NCBI RefSeq assembly: GCF_018687935.1
Contig: NZ_CP061308.1
Location: 800,048 to 864,047, forward strand
Direction of reading: 5' to 3'
Source of the DNA: Polynucleobacter sp. JS-JIR-5-A7
GTDB taxonomy: Bacteria; Pseudomonadota; Gammaproteobacteria; Burkholderiales; Burkholderiaceae
DNA length: 64,000 bases
In this document: positions 42,363 through 50,766 of the stretch, piece by piece
Layout: each line of letters opens with the position of its first letter
Position numbering within the stretch: the stretch's first letter is position 1
Position numbers and translations under genes: made by a program
Notes under the pieces: generated by a model
What the model saw: only the letters and a program-made list of their open reading frames with translations
What the model was told of the DNA's origin: nothing
Database searches by the model: none

Positions 42363-43604
42363 ATGATTAAGCTTCAAATGAAAAAAATAGTAACGACTGA
42401 TGATGAGATAGCACATAGGGCTGCTGATCTGGTTATTGCCAATAAAGAGCTACTTTTCCAAAACGAAGAGAAGGCTAAACGTGTAGCTGAATTGGTTCTT
42501 GCCAATATCGAAAAGGCTAAGCGTGTGGCGGAGCTTGTGATTGCGAATAGTGATAAAGCGAAAAGAGCTGCAGAATTAGTCATTGCCAACGAAGAGCTCG
42601 CCTTTCAAAGTAAAGAAAAAGCTAAACGAGTAGCAGAGCTAATTATTGCCAATGAAGAGAAGGCTAAACGTGCAGCAGAGTTAGTCATTGCTAACGAAGA
42701 GTTAGTATATCAAGGTTCAGAGAAAACAAAGCGGATTGATGAGCTCAAAATTGCTAACGAAGAGAAAGCGCAGCGAGCCGCAGAACTAGTCATCGCTAAC
42801 GAAGAGCTTGCTTTTCAAAATGATGAGAAGGCTAAGCGAGTATCTGAACTGGTCATCGCTAATAAAGAAAAAGCCAAGAGGGCTGATGAGCTTGTGATTG
42901 CTAATAAAGAAAAAGCCAGGAGAGCAGCTGAGTTAGTAGTCATTATGGATGCTAAGGCCAAAATTGTTACTGAATTAGTAATCTCTAAACTTGAAGCTAT
43001 CCACAATGAAAAGCTACAACTGTCTTTAATGGAAACCATAGACATCACAAGACAGTTAGTGGAATTACGAGATCCCTATACTGCTGGACACGAAAAGCAT
43101 GTAGGTGATTTGGCTAAAGCTATTGCTCAGGAGATGGGTTTAGATAGCATTCATCAAGAGGGTCTCATGGTGGCTGGTTACTTGCATGATCTTGGCAAGA
43201 TTATTGTTCCTGTTGAGATCCTATGTAAGCCTACCAAGATTTCGCCAGAAGAATATAATTTGGTGAAAAATCATGTTCAAGCGGGCTATGACTTACTGAA
43301 AAATGTAACTTTCCCTTGGCCTATTGCTCACTCTGTATTGGAGCATCACGAAAGGCTTGATGGTAGTGGTTATCCCAATGGATTGAAGGGAGATCAAATC
43401 AGTATAGAAGGCCGCATCTTAGCTGTATCTGATGTCATGGACGCAATGTCCTGCAACCGTCCTTACCGTACTTCGCCTGGAATTGAAGAGGCATTGGCCG
43501 AAATTGAAGGGGGTAGTGGCAGAATCTATGACGAGAGGGTCGTCCATGCTTGCCTGACCTTGTTTCGCGAGAAGGGTTACAAAATTCCGACTGCTTTAGC
43601 TTAA
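42363..43604 (+). CDS. HD-GYP cyclic-di-GMP phosphodiesterase with N-terminal heptad-repeat rod
   Basis: 413 residues. Residues 20-201 are eleven tandem units ending in KR, each 14 or 21 residues long with the core AELVIAN; all lengths are multiples of seven, so this is one uninterrupted coiled coil. Residues 225-410 are an HD-GYP domain: RDPYTAGHEKHVGDLA, HDLGK at YLHDLGKIIVP, HHERLDGSGYPNGLKGD (the GYP part) and SDVMDAMSCNRPYR. The catalytic residues are complete, so it should hydrolyse cyclic-di-GMP to pGpG/GMP. No membrane helix and no sensor domain. FNR box in front. Confidence 0.88.
   Translation: MIKLQMKKIVTTDDEIAHRAADLVIANKELLFQNEEKAKRVAELVLANIEKAKRVAELVIANSDKAKRAAELVIANEELAFQSKEKAKRVAELIIANEEKAKRAAELVIANEELVYQGSEKTKRIDELKIANEEKAQRAAELVIANEELAFQNDEKAKRVSELVIANKEKAKRADELVIANKEKARRAAELVVIMDAKAKIVTELVISKLEAIHNEKLQLSLMETIDITRQLVELRDPYTAGHEKHVGDLAKAIAQEMGLDSIHQEGLMVAGYLHDLGKIIVPVEILCKPTKISPEEYNLVKNHVQAGYDLLKNVTFPWPIAHSVLEHHERLDGSGYPNGLKGDQISIEGRILAVSDVMDAMSCNRPYRTSPGIEEALAEIEGGSGRIYDERVVHACLTLFREKGYKIPTALA
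42420..42965 (+). repeat. Eleven coding units of the AELVIAN repeat
   Basis: Units (residues 20-201 of the protein) have 21, 14, 14, 21, 14, 21, 14, 21, 14, 14 and 14 residues. The 21-residue form adds EELAFQ(S/N) between the IAN core and the EKAKR end. They are alike also in DNA, indicating expansion by unequal exchange in whole heptads. Confidence 0.85.
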
Positions 43605-43686
43605 CCTTTTAATTAGAGTCAGACATTCTGATTTCTGGTTGATTCCATCAAGGCCCGCTAGGAATCACGATACTTGCATTACAGTG

Positions 43687-45162
43687 TTAGTAAGCGGTCT
43701 TCATAAAATTAATATGACCCAATTCCACATCGGTCGATACCAGCTTCACGCGTAACTTGTTCCCGATCGAGGCATCTCGTGGAAGCTTTAATAACATGCC
43801 TTCTGCTGGCGGATTAAAAATTCTGACCCAGCCATAATTGGGAGTAATCCCAGTTATCACGCCATCAAAATCTTTGCCAATATAGGGTTCCAGAAAGAGA
43901 GCTGCCTCAGATTTTCGAACTCTGCGCTCGACTTTGCGGATAGCATCTTCTTGGGTCGTGCAGTGAAGTGCTAAGGAATACAGTTCCTGATGATCATAAG
44001 GGCTGGGGCGATTGGCAATAGCATGCTTGAGCATACGCAAAGTAATCAGGTCAGGATAGCGGCGATTTGGAGCGGTGGAGTGCATGTAGTCTTGCACTGC
44101 GAGTCCAAAATGACCTATCGGTTCGGTACCAGGGTTCTCAAGAACATATTCACCAGGACCCATGAGTTTGACTACGATTAATGAAAGATCAGGAAAGCGT
44201 AGGGGGTCAGCAAGATGCCGCTTCGCTAAAAACTCAGAGAGGGCCTTAGAGTCTGGATCGTTTGGGAGCGCCTCTCCATATTGCTTCGCAAGCTCAACAA
44301 TTCTGAGCCAACGATCTGGGCTACGGACAATTCTGCGCAGGGATGGAATCCCCTTTTTTTGCAGAAAATGAGCAGTCGATTCATTCGTGGCAATCATGAA
44401 TTCTTCAATCAGTTGTCTGCCACGGTTATGTTCTTGCTCTGCGATGCCAATAATTCTTTCACCTTCAAAAATGGCCTTAGGTTGAAATATTTCCAATTGC
44501 AATGATCCCGCTTGATGTCGCTTGACTCTCAGTTTTTGCGCAATCTGGTCTTGGTTTTTGATCTGGATATCCATACCTGGCACAGAGGTGATGCCTAGGG
44601 GTGCAGGTGCGTTTCCGATAATCCAACTAGAGACAGCATCATAGGCCAACTTCGCTTTGTTCAATACTTTGGCGCGATAAATGGTAGAACCCTGTACATC
44701 ACCATCATTACCAATCACTATCTCTGTAACCAGGGCTAAGCGAGGCTCATTAAAATTCAGTGAAGTTAAATTGGTTGACAGCTTTTCCGGAAGCATCGGG
44801 AAAATACGTGCTGATGTATAGACTGATGCGGTATTAAATCGCGCATGCTCATCGATGGGCGTATTCTTCTTAATGAGCACATCGACATCAGCGATTGCGA
44901 TGAATATTTTATAAGAGCCATTACCGATTTCAGTACAGGTGGTCAGCTGGTCTAGATCTCGAGAGTCATCGTTATCCAGGGAGCACCATAGCAGGTGAGT
45001 CAGATCTTGTATCTTCGGGTCATCATCAACGCCAGGTGCATTGATAGTGCTTAATTGAGCATGTACTTCTTTTGAAAAATCAGGCTCAAGACCTTTCTCT
45101 TTCATCACAATGACAGAAATTCTGGATAAATCAGAGCGTGTATATTGTTTTTGCTGATGCAT
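43687..45162 (-). CDS. RNase II/R-family exoribonuclease (RNB domain)
   Basis: 491 residues, mostly the RNB catalytic domain: WCSLDNDDSRDLDQLT holds the metal-binding aspartates, followed by IAIADVDVLI, RIFPMLPEKLSTNLTSLN, EFMIATNESTAHFL and HSTAPNRRYPDLI. It lacks the N-terminal cold-shock RNA-binding domains of RNase II and RNase R; the end (TPNYGWVRIFNPPAEG) suggests a short S1-like fold. An RNase of the compact beta-proteobacterial class; processive 3'-5' degradation is expected. ATG at 45162 fits well. Confidence 0.88.
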   Translation of the reverse strand: MHQQKQYTRSDLSRISVIVMKEKGLEPDFSKEVHAQLSTINAPGVDDDPKIQDLTHLLWCSLDNDDSRDLDQLTTCTEIGNGSYKIFIAIADVDVLIKKNTPIDEHARFNTASVYTSARIFPMLPEKLSTNLTSLNFNEPRLALVTEIVIGNDGDVQGSTIYRAKVLNKAKLAYDAVSSWIIGNAPAPLGITSVPGMDIQIKNQDQIAQKLRVKRHQAGSLQLEIFQPKAIFEGERIIGIAEQEHNRGRQLIEEFMIATNESTAHFLQKKGIPSLRRIVRSPDRWLRIVELAKQYGEALPNDPDSKALSEFLAKRHLADPLRFPDLSLIVVKLMGPGEYVLENPGTEPIGHFGLAVQDYMHSTAPNRRYPDLITLRMLKHAIANRPSPYDHQELYSLALHCTTQEDAIRKVERRVRKSEAALFLEPYIGKDFDGVITGITPNYGWVRIFNPPAEGMLLKLPRDASIGNKLRVKLVSTDVELGHINFMKTAY

Positions 45163-45187
45163 CTCTTATGAGTATATTAATGATGTG

Positions 45188-46012
45188 TTATAGGACACAG
45201 CTGCAATTTCTACCAGAGTCCTTTGCCAGATACATAGCTTGATCTGCTTTGTGAACTAATTCTTTTAAGAGTTCTTGCTTATTGCTGCCAATACAAGCAG
45301 AAATTTTAAAGCTAGTAATACCAATACTCACCGTGATTTGTATGGGCTCGCTCCAGCTGGTGTGATGTGAGATGCTAGCTATATGGGCACGAATGCGTTC
45401 GGCTACCTGTAGAGCTTCAATTTCTTTCGTTTCAGGCAGTAAGATTAAGAATTCTTCCCCCCCAATTCTGCCCAGAATATCCAGATCACGCAATGATTCT
45501 TGAATATGCTTGACTAGGCTAATTAGTATCTCATCGCCAACTTGATGGCCAAACTGATCATTCACTTTTTTAAAATAATCAATATCAATCTCCAGGATTG
45601 AAAAAGTATTACCCGTTCTAAGAGTGCGCTCAATCTCATTGGCAATTTTTGAAAATATTTCCGTACGAGAAAGACAATTCGTCAGGGGATCTAAAGCAGA
45701 CAGTAATGAAAGGACTTCATTTTTATTTTTTTCTGTTTCAACTAGCTTAGTGATGCCATATATACCACCAGATATGCATATAGAGATTGCTAACGCAAAA
45801 ATTGCATCTATTAGCTTGAAGTTCCCGCTTGTATATATTTCAATCGCAGGAAATATCCTTCTGGATAGCATCAAGGTCAGCCCAATCGTAAGGCAGACCC
45901 ATGCCCAGCGAAACGCCCCAGCAATCTTAAAGGTGAGGATAATGCAGATATAAACCGCAACTATTTGAAACAGAAAGGACAGTGCGTAGCATAAAAATGC
46001 CAATAATTGCAT
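45188..46012 (-). CDS. Membrane diguanylate cyclase (GGDEF)
   Basis: 274 residues. Three to four N-terminal transmembrane helices (residues 1-95) and a GGDEF domain with DPLTNCLSRTEIF, IDYFKKVNDQFGHQVGD and the active site GRIGGEEFLILLPETK. RDLD five residues before it is a product-inhibition I-site. Synthesises cyclic-di-GMP, with an unknown membrane signal. It is transcribed away from an FNR box at 46122-46135 and lies downstream of the FNR-like gene. Confidence 0.9.
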   Translation of the reverse strand: MQLLAFLCYALSFLFQIVAVYICIILTFKIAGAFRWAWVCLTIGLTLMLSRRIFPAIEIYTSGNFKLIDAIFALAISICISGGIYGITKLVETEKNKNEVLSLLSALDPLTNCLSRTEIFSKIANEIERTLRTGNTFSILEIDIDYFKKVNDQFGHQVGDEILISLVKHIQESLRDLDILGRIGGEEFLILLPETKEIEALQVAERIRAHIASISHHTSWSEPIQITVSIGITSFKISACIGSNKQELLKELVHKADQAMYLAKDSGRNCSCVL

Positions 46013-46121
46013 TAGCCCCCCCTTTTTTTTACCTGACAGTGATTGATCATGTTGCGTAAGTTTTATTTATATCACTGGGTTTATTGAATTTACATGCTCA
46101 CTTATAAATATTGAAATCAGT

Positions 46122-46135
46122 TTGATATAGATCAA
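46122..46135 (-). promoter_or_regulatory. FNR box upstream of the diguanylate cyclase gene
   Basis: TTGATATAGATCAA is a perfect match to TTGATNNNNATCAA. It lies about 110 bases before the start at 46012, in the space after the fnr-like gene. A -10-like TGTAAA on the minus strand (46089-46094) gives near class II spacing. Confidence 0.65.
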
Positions 46136-46194
46136 AAAAGATTAGATAGCACTTGAAATTTCTGAAGCTAGGCTTTGTGTTCCGGACAAAAAGA

Positions 46195-47007
46195 TTATGC
46201 TTTTCTTTTTTCAAAGCCCTCAGGATAGGTAGGTGCTGCCCCCTTTTTAGAATTATGCTTTTCTCTTAGGAAGGCAGAATCTAAAAACTCAAATATCGGT
46301 TTTCTGGAGACGAATTCAATATGACGATTAGTGGATTTGATGGCACCCACTTTTTCTAATTGGGTAATGGAGCGACTCAGAGTTTCAATTTTGACACCCA
46401 GGTAACTTGCTAAATCAACCCGATTCATTGGTAAGGTGAAATTATCGCGATCAAAGCCAACGGTGCTAATTCGGTTGGCATATTCGATTAAAAAATCAGC
46501 CAATTTTTCTGTGGCATTCAGATTCACTAGATCAAAAATATGAACATTGGCGGAATTGAGCAGGGCGCTTAAAGAATTCTCGAGATTATTCATCAGCGCT
46601 GGAAATTCACTAGTTAATTTTTTCAAGTTGGTATACGTTATTGAACACACTTCACTATTACTAATGCTCACTGTATCTACTTGATGCTTACCATTGGCAA
46701 TCCCATCTAGTCCAAGAAGCTCACCAGGTAATGAAAAATGGGTGACTTGTCTCATGCCATTGGACATAATCATTTCGCTCTTCAGCGACCCAAATCTCAA
46801 GTTGTAAACATGAGTGAGGGGTTCTCCTTTGCGATAGAGAAATTGTCCCTCCAGTAAGGTTGAGCGGATAATAAAATTTGCTGGCAGACTATTGACTTCC
46901 TCTGTAGTCAATTTGCCATTCAGACACTGGCTTCGAGTGCTGCAGTTCACGCACACCGCCTTTGGGTGTTGGGAGACTTTAGAGAGACCATTGAGTTCAT
47001 AGTTCAT
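46195..47007 (-). CDS. fnr: FNR-type Crp-family oxygen-responsive regulator
   Basis: 270 residues. Cys19, Cys22 and Cys28 (VCVNCSTRSQC) plus Cys121 sit at nearly the positions of the four [4Fe-4S] ligands of E. coli FNR (20, 23, 29, 122). Cyclic-nucleotide-like beta barrel (FSLPGELLGLDGIAN) and dimer helix, then a helix-turn-helix (VDLASYLGVKIETLSRSITQLEKVGAI) with ETLSR in place of the FNR recognition helix, suited to TTGAT half-sites. FNR turns on low-oxygen genes when its cluster is intact. Four matching boxes occur in this window. Confidence 0.88.
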   Translation of the reverse strand: MNYELNGLSKVSQHPKAVCVNCSTRSQCLNGKLTTEEVNSLPANFIIRSTLLEGQFLYRKGEPLTHVYNLRFGSLKSEMIMSNGMRQVTHFSLPGELLGLDGIANGKHQVDTVSISNSEVCSITYTNLKKLTSEFPALMNNLENSLSALLNSANVHIFDLVNLNATEKLADFLIEYANRISTVGFDRDNFTLPMNRVDLASYLGVKIETLSRSITQLEKVGAIKSTNRHIEFVSRKPIFEFLDSAFLREKHNSKKGAAPTYPEGFEKRKA

Positions 47008-47048
47008 AGTTCATTATAGTTTTTAAATTAAATAATCTTTAATTATTT

Positions 47049-48245
47049 TTACCACTGGTGTGCTATATAGGAATTTAGTTTTGGGGTATGAAATAAATGG
47101 CCCTGGAACTGTGAAATACCGATGCTGGTCAAATATTGAAAGTCATTTTCATGTTCAACGCCTTCGGCTATTACCGAAATCGCTAAACTATCAGCGCAGT
47201 CATGTATGGCCCTGACAATAGACTGCTTAGGACCGCTTGATGAGATTGATCCGATCAGACCACTATCGATTTTAAGTATGTCTGGCTGAAATTGAGCTAA
47301 AAGTGAGAGACCCGCATAACCGGCGCCAAAATCATCGACAGCTAATTCAACACCACTGGCCCTTAATTTTGCAATGATATTTGGAGCTAGATGATGATTT
47401 CCAATGAAGTCTGACTCAGTAATCTCAACTACCAATTGATTAGGATTAAACCCATACCGCTCAAGCATCGCTCCTAGCTTATCTACGGTATCAATCGATT
47501 GAAAGATGGTATTTGGGCTAAAGTTCACTGAGAGTTTCTCAATGCCAAGTTGCGCGGCAAGACTGATGGCATCTTCGGTTGAGTGCATGTCATAGTGTGC
47601 GAATTCAGCCTGACTCATGCTAGAGAGATACTCTTTAGCGCCCTGTCCATCGGGCCCTCTAGCAAGTGCTTCTACGAATACTGTTTTTCTTTGACGGCAG
47701 TCGATCACTGACTGGAAGGCAAATGCATAGCCATTTGGAGGCTCTGCTATAGAGTTTGAATGTTCTTGTATAACGGGATAAGAAAATTGTTTCAATCCGT
47801 TAGCGATTGCATGACGCAGATTGCTTTTGTATTTGTACTCTATGAACTGGCAAATAAATTTCTCAATTTTAGAATCAAAATTATTATTTGCTGGATTCAA
47901 ATGATTTTTCTCGCGATATTCTGCTAACGACAAATCGATACTTTTTATCTTCTCGATATCCAGGAAATGCATTCCCAGGTTCGGATATTGACGTGCTTTA
48001 ATCGTCTCATCTACTAGTAATACCACATTGCTGTGTCTTGGGTCTTGCAAGATATTCTTGTACAAGGCTTTGATGGATTCTTGAGGGCCTTCAAGCACCT
48101 GAAAGAAAAAAGGCGCATCAAAAAAAAGCAGACCCGAAATCTCCCGCTTTTTATTGCGATGATTAGCATTTTCAACCACTTCCAAAATCATCTCTTTATC
48201 TACATTCTCGATAATTTGGCTGCGGTATATCAAGCTAGCTAGCAT
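47049..48245 (-). CDS. BLUF-EAL blue-light-responsive cyclic-di-GMP phosphodiesterase
   Basis: 398 residues. BLUF flavin domain (1-95): the photoactive Tyr7 (SLIYRSQ), NHRNKKREISGLLFF and the glutamine in FFFQVLEG. EAL domain (about 170-398) with FVEALARGPDG, LSVNFSPNTIF, EITESD, VDDFGAGYAGLS, LKIDSGLI and AEGVE: complete catalytic set. Similar to BlrP1: light changes the flavin and raises hydrolysis of cyclic-di-GMP. It is divergent from the FNR-box operon starting at 48491; the same box could act on both sides. Confidence 0.92.
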   Translation of the reverse strand: MLASLIYRSQIIENVDKEMILEVVENANHRNKKREISGLLFFDAPFFFQVLEGPQESIKALYKNILQDPRHSNVVLLVDETIKARQYPNLGMHFLDIEKIKSIDLSLAEYREKNHLNPANNNFDSKIEKFICQFIEYKYKSNLRHAIANGLKQFSYPVIQEHSNSIAEPPNGYAFAFQSVIDCRQRKTVFVEALARGPDGQGAKEYLSSMSQAEFAHYDMHSTEDAISLAAQLGIEKLSVNFSPNTIFQSIDTVDKLGAMLERYGFNPNQLVVEITESDFIGNHHLAPNIIAKLRASGVELAVDDFGAGYAGLSLLAQFQPDILKIDSGLIGSISSSGPKQSIVRAIHDCADSLAISVIAEGVEHENDFQYLTSIGISQFQGHLFHTPKLNSYIAHQW

Positions 48246-48364
48246 GTTTTTCCTGATCTTTTGAATTTAGTCGTTGATTGGTAAATGCTGGCGTTAATAC
48301 TGTTTAATGCTCGTTAATGCTCACTGTCTAAGGATGCATTTTCTAACGAGAAATAGACCCGTTT

Positions 48365-48378
48365 TTGATTTAAATCAA
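48365..48378. promoter_or_regulatory. FNR box between BLUF-EAL and the stress operon
   Basis: TTGATTTAAATCAA is a perfect FNR palindrome. To the right, a -10-like TAGACT (48400-48405) puts the start about 40 bases from the box centre (class II). To the left, TAGAAA on the minus strand could form a similar promoter for BLUF-EAL. Confidence 0.7.
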
Positions 48379-48490
48379 AAAAGGTTCAGTAATTACCAAT
48401 AGACTGCACTGGTGTGATGAAGGAGGGTTGTATCAACCCATCATGAATCACTGTATATCAGAGCATTGCTATTTATTTTGGAGTGAAGTT

Positions 48491-48877
48491 ATGCATACAA
48501 ACCATGCAGTCATCTGGGTTGATCATCATGAAGCCCATGTCTTATTTTATGATCCAGAGCACAATCAGATCATTCGTAGTAATGCCAAGCAAGCGCACTT
48601 ACACCATAAAGCCAATGTTATAGGCAGCGGTAATGCGCCCGAGGATCGTCATTTTTTCGACGAAATCCTTGCTCAAGTCGCTGATGTTAGTGAAATCTTG
48701 CTTGTGGGGCCTGGGTTTGCGAAGGGCGAGCTACAAAAATATGCTACTGAACATCATGCTGCGATAGCTAAAAAAATCATTGGCGTTAAAACGGTTGATC
48801 ATCCAACCGATGGCCAGGTATTAGCCTATGCTAAGGAATGCTTTCAGCGCTTTGAGCAACTCAAAGGCTATACATAA
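48491..48877 (+). CDS. Translation-associated (baeRF/eRF1-like) protein
   Basis: 128 residues from the ATG at 48491, preceded by GGAG; upstream codons in the frame add unsupported residues. HTNHAVIWVDHHEAHVLFYD and DRHFFDEILAQV ... EILLVGPGFAKGELQKYA resemble the small proteins often annotated as translational machinery protein, related to the last domain of eRF1/pelota. Rich in histidine. Stress-time ribosome or RNA binding is possible. First gene behind the FNR box. Confidence 0.6.
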   Translation: MHTNHAVIWVDHHEAHVLFYDPEHNQIIRSNAKQAHLHHKANVIGSGNAPEDRHFFDEILAQVADVSEILLVGPGFAKGELQKYATEHHAAIAKKIIGVKTVDHPTDGQVLAYAKECFQRFEQLKGYT

Positions 48878-48890
48878 TAGCTGGGATGAC

Positions 48891-49112
48891 ATGATGAAAC
48901 TGCGCATTACTCAAGGGACCTTATCCCGCAAACATGGAGCAGATGGTCAAGACCTTGGCTTCATGGTGCTATTTGCTGGAGAGTACCCTGCATCCATAGA
49001 CGATTCTGGAGAGCTAGAGATCAAGATTGGCGAAGAGCAGCGTGCCTATCTTTCCTTGCGCAAGATGGAAGAGAAGATTGAGCAAGGTGAGTTGGTTGTG
49101 ATTGAAGCTTAA
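48891..49112 (+). CDS. Small acidic protein of the FNR-box operon
   Basis: 73 residues from ATG 48891 (ATG 48894 is equally possible), 13 bases after the previous stop. MMKLRITQGTLSRKHGADGQDLGFMVLFAGEYP followed by an acidic C-terminus. No recognised domain. It lies between the translation-associated protein and a universal stress protein, and is likely part of the same low-oxygen response. Confidence 0.5.
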   Translation: MMKLRITQGTLSRKHGADGQDLGFMVLFAGEYPASIDDSGELEIKIGEEQRAYLSLRKMEEKIEQGELVVIEA

Positions 49113-49163
49113 TGACTCTTGATCTCCATGATTAGTAACTAAACAATAGAATAGGAAAATATT

Positions 49164-49589
49164 ATGAAAATACTTGTAGCTGTGGATGGTTCATCGAATT
49201 CTTTAAGGGCTGTGAAGTTTGCAGTCAATTTAGTTAAAGATTTACGCTCTAAATCCTCTATTACCTTGATTAATGTGCATGACGATGATCCGCTGGGTAT
49301 GGTAAAGCGCTATGTCGGCAGTCAAGTAGTGAAAGATTATTTAATTGAGATGAGTCAAAAGGAATTGAAGTCTGCACTTAAAATTCTAGATAAATCTCAA
49401 GTTAAGCATAGCTGCATCATCGAATTAGGGCATGTTCCCACGATGATTTGTAACATCGCCAAAGCTGAAAAGTCTGACATGATTATTATGGGCGCCAAAG
49501 GCCGTTCCAGCGTTAGTGATATCGTCCTTGGTTCTGTTTCTCAAAGAGTCTCTGTTTTAGCCAAGCAAGCAGTGCTACTGGTCAAATAA
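49164..49589 (+). CDS. Universal stress protein (UspA family)
   Basis: 141 residues with the Usp fold: KILVAVDGSSNSLRAVKFAV at the start and the nucleotide-binding GAKGRSSVSDIVLGSVSQRV loop (G-2x-G-9x-G-S/T pattern). ATP-binding stress protein, often FNR/ANR controlled under low oxygen. Last gene of the operon that begins at 48491. Confidence 0.92.
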   Translation: MKILVAVDGSSNSLRAVKFAVNLVKDLRSKSSITLINVHDDDPLGMVKRYVGSQVVKDYLIEMSQKELKSALKILDKSQVKHSCIIELGHVPTMICNIAKAEKSDMIIMGAKGRSSVSDIVLGSVSQRVSVLAKQAVLLVK

Positions 49590-49680
49590 ATGCGCGCTAA
49601 AAAATACTGGTGTTGTCATTGAGCGTGTAATGGGCCTTCATCGGTATTAACCTTCATTAAATTAACCTAACTAGTGCGTT

Positions 49681-49863
49681 TTGGAAGGCTTAACTACTTC
49701 CTACAACTTAAATGGTTATTTCGCAAAGGTTTCGGCGAGCATTGGGGTCACTATTTATCCGGTAGATAATGTCAGCTCTGCCTATGAATTAATTGCCCAT
49801 GCAGATGAGGCGATGTATAAGGCTAAAGAATTGGGTAAAAATCGCTCTTATTTTTATTGCTAA
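49681..49863 (+). pseudogene. Remnant of a GGDEF domain
   Basis: 60 codons coding the C-terminal third of a GGDEF domain (VSASIGVTIYP, HADEAMYKAKELGKN). The GGDEF active site and upstream half are gone, with no start or ribosome site. A decayed diguanylate cyclase in a 390-base gap between usp and the FGE-like gene; nothing else is visible in that gap. Confidence 0.75.
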
Positions 49864-49980
49864 ACATTGAGCTAACGCGTTGGAATACCGGCGCACAAGC
49901 TATTTTCTTTGATGATCACTTGATGTGCTAACGAGATTCTTTCATTAGAATAGTTTCTTTGCCCTAGCTCACATCCCTAT

Positions 49981-50763
49981 ATGAAAAAGTTTGATATTTA
50001 CCAAATCCTTTTTGGGCTATTGCTCACAGTCATTGCTCTGTATTTCATGCTGCGTCCCTCTAGTGGTCAAAGTACTCCTGCATCCTCTATTCCTACTGTG
50101 CAAATTGGTAATCTCATTTGGGATCAAACCGAGATGAATATCGCTGATGTCAAAGTCTTTGCTGCTACCGGATTTGTGAGTGCTGCCGAGAAGAATGGTG
50201 GGGGTCTTACTTATGAAGGTGGCTTTGTGCAAAAGCCAGGTTGGACGTGGAAGACACCTTATGGTGTTCCTGCAGGGGATTTTGAGCCTGCAGTGCATCT
50301 CAATCAAAAAGAAGCAGAGTCAATTTGTCGTTACTACGGCAAACGTTTGCCAACAGAGGCTGAGTGGATTTCAGCGGCATTCCTAGAGCAAAGAGCGAAT
50401 CCGCCTGCTGGATATACCAAAGGACAGCGTTACCCATTTCCAGGTGGCAGTACACCAGCAGTTTCTCATTGCCTAAGCGGCTGTGGTGACTATAAGGGTT
50501 TAGCTCCTGCTGGGGCTCTGAATCGCGGTACAGGGCATGTCACCACTAAAACGACTAACCCTGGTGTCAATGGTATGTATGACATGGGCGGTAACGTTTG
50601 GGAGTGGACTGCTACTGAGCGTAACGGTGGATACATCACCCGCGGTGCTTCATGGTGGTATGGCCCAGAAAGACAGCAAGAGTCTGATATCGAATCTAAA
50701 TCAGGTGATATTGCCGTGGTGTATATCGGATTTCGGTGTGTAGCCGATGCCGTGAAACAATAG
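49981..50763 (+). CDS. Membrane-anchored formylglycine-generating-enzyme-like protein
   Basis: 260 residues with an N-terminal transmembrane helix and an FGE/SUMF1-type domain (YYGKRLPTEAEWISAAFLEQ, NGMYDMGGNVWEWTATE, YITRGASWWYGPERQQ, GFRCVAD). The paired active-site cysteines near the end of true FGE are not visible (RGASWWYG has none), so sulfatase activation is unlikely; a carbohydrate- or protein-binding role is possible. Four bases separate it from the Pif1-like gene. Confidence 0.78.
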   Translation: MKKFDIYQILFGLLLTVIALYFMLRPSSGQSTPASSIPTVQIGNLIWDQTEMNIADVKVFAATGFVSAAEKNGGGLTYEGGFVQKPGWTWKTPYGVPAGDFEPAVHLNQKEAESICRYYGKRLPTEAEWISAAFLEQRANPPAGYTKGQRYPFPGGSTPAVSHCLSGCGDYKGLAPAGALNRGTGHVTTKTTNPGVNGMYDMGGNVWEWTATERNGGYITRGASWWYGPERQQESDIESKSGDIAVVYIGFRCVADAVKQ

Positions 50764-50766
50764 GGG

